Assembly: GCA_023393525.1 (NCBI GenBank)
Contig: JAEWKZ010000137.1
Span: 1 to 5,511, forward strand
Source of the DNA: Pseudomonadota bacterium
GTDB taxonomy: Bacteria > Desulfobacterota > Desulfovibrionia > Desulfovibrionales > Desulfomicrobiaceae
Reading direction: 5' to 3'
Length of the DNA: 5,511 nucleotides
Positions 5,348 to 5,511 of the stretch are shown piece after piece. The notes under the pieces were generated by a model. That model made no database searches and was not told the origin of the DNA. It saw only the letters and a program-made list of their open reading frames with translations. The position numbers and the translations under genes were made by a program. The stretch's first letter is position 1. Each line of letters opens with the position of its first letter.

Positions 5348-5378
5348 GCTCGCTCCCGTCGTTCCCACCTCTACCGGT

Positions 5379-5511
5379 ATGAACCAAACCGCGGTCCAAT
5401 CACCTGCCGAGCTTGCCCCCGTCGAGTTGCGCGCGCGTCACCTCGTGCTTTCCGCCGCGGCTGGACTCGGCCGCTTGAAGGCACGGGTAGCCTGGGGAAA
5501 GCTGATCCAAA
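5379..5511 (+). CDS. Possible 5' end of a further ORF, cut by the window edge
   Basis: An ATG at 5379 opens a frame of 44 codons that stays open to the last base. The start of the product reads MNQTAVQSPAELAPVELRAR, and the continuation is Ala/Leu/Gly-rich with basic residues and no recognisable motif. No ribosome binding site precedes the ATG, and 44 open codons are not significant at this GC content. It may be the first gene of the next transcription unit or chance. Confidence 0.3.
   Translation, partial: MNQTAVQSPAELAPVELRARHLVLSAAAGLGRLKARVAWGKLIQ

Larger units (their letters stand above)
4677..5378. other. Non-coding, repeat-bearing region after the operon
   Basis: I find no gene I can support here on either strand. 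The open frames lack ribosome binding sites and recognisable motifs, and those across 5180-5257 simply translate a repeat. Contents I can name are a terminator-like hairpin (4798-4840), a small hairpin CGATGTG-CCC-CACATCG (4996-5012), a 39-bp tandem duplication (5180-5257) and GC-rich 11-bp repeats (5294-5347). The right end of the transposon, if the operon is one, should lie here or beyond. Extinct coding sequence cannot be excluded by eye. Confidence 0.5.

Overview
The window is very GC-rich, with codon use dominated by G/C third positions. It looks like an accessory region of a high-GC bacterium, possibly Myxococcota or another former deltaproteobacterial lineage. The taxon is an impression from composition and gene content, not something the sequence proves. 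No rRNA, tRNA or CRISPR array is visible.

The core (1063-4676) is a compact four-gene plus-strand operon built around an IS21-type transposition module. In order it holds a ParB/Spo0J-like DNA-binding protein (1063-1968), an IstA transposase with an intact-looking DDE triad (1955-3547), an IstB AAA+ helper ATPase (3484-4323), and a 118-residue protein of unknown family (4320-4676). Every junction overlaps (14, 64 and 4 bp), so the genes are probably co-transcribed and translationally coupled. Upstream lies a small Cys2-Cys2 zinc-finger-like, Arg-rich ORF (404-820). A spaced four-copy repeat (771-1027) separates it from the operon.

The most striking detail is that the last operon gene ends in Asp-Asp-Asp-Ile-Pro-Phe after an acidic stretch. 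This is the C-terminal tip of bacterial single-stranded DNA-binding protein (SSB), on a protein with no visible OB fold. My model is an enlarged IS21-like transposon. IstA and IstB carry out transposition, the ParB-like and zinc-finger proteins may recognise repeats or control target or expression, and the SSB-tip protein may recruit host replication or repair proteins to the product. The roles of the three accessory proteins are inference.

The flanks are repeat-rich. Bases 1-294 hold a 20-bp tandem array, then a 23-bp array, then two more 20-bp-type units. Bases 5180-5347 hold a 39-bp tandem duplication and a cluster of 11-bp repeats. A hairpin that could be a terminator lies about 120 bp beyond the operon (4798-4840). 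A possible new ORF starts at 5379 and runs off the window. I could not identify exact transposon ends or a target-site duplication.
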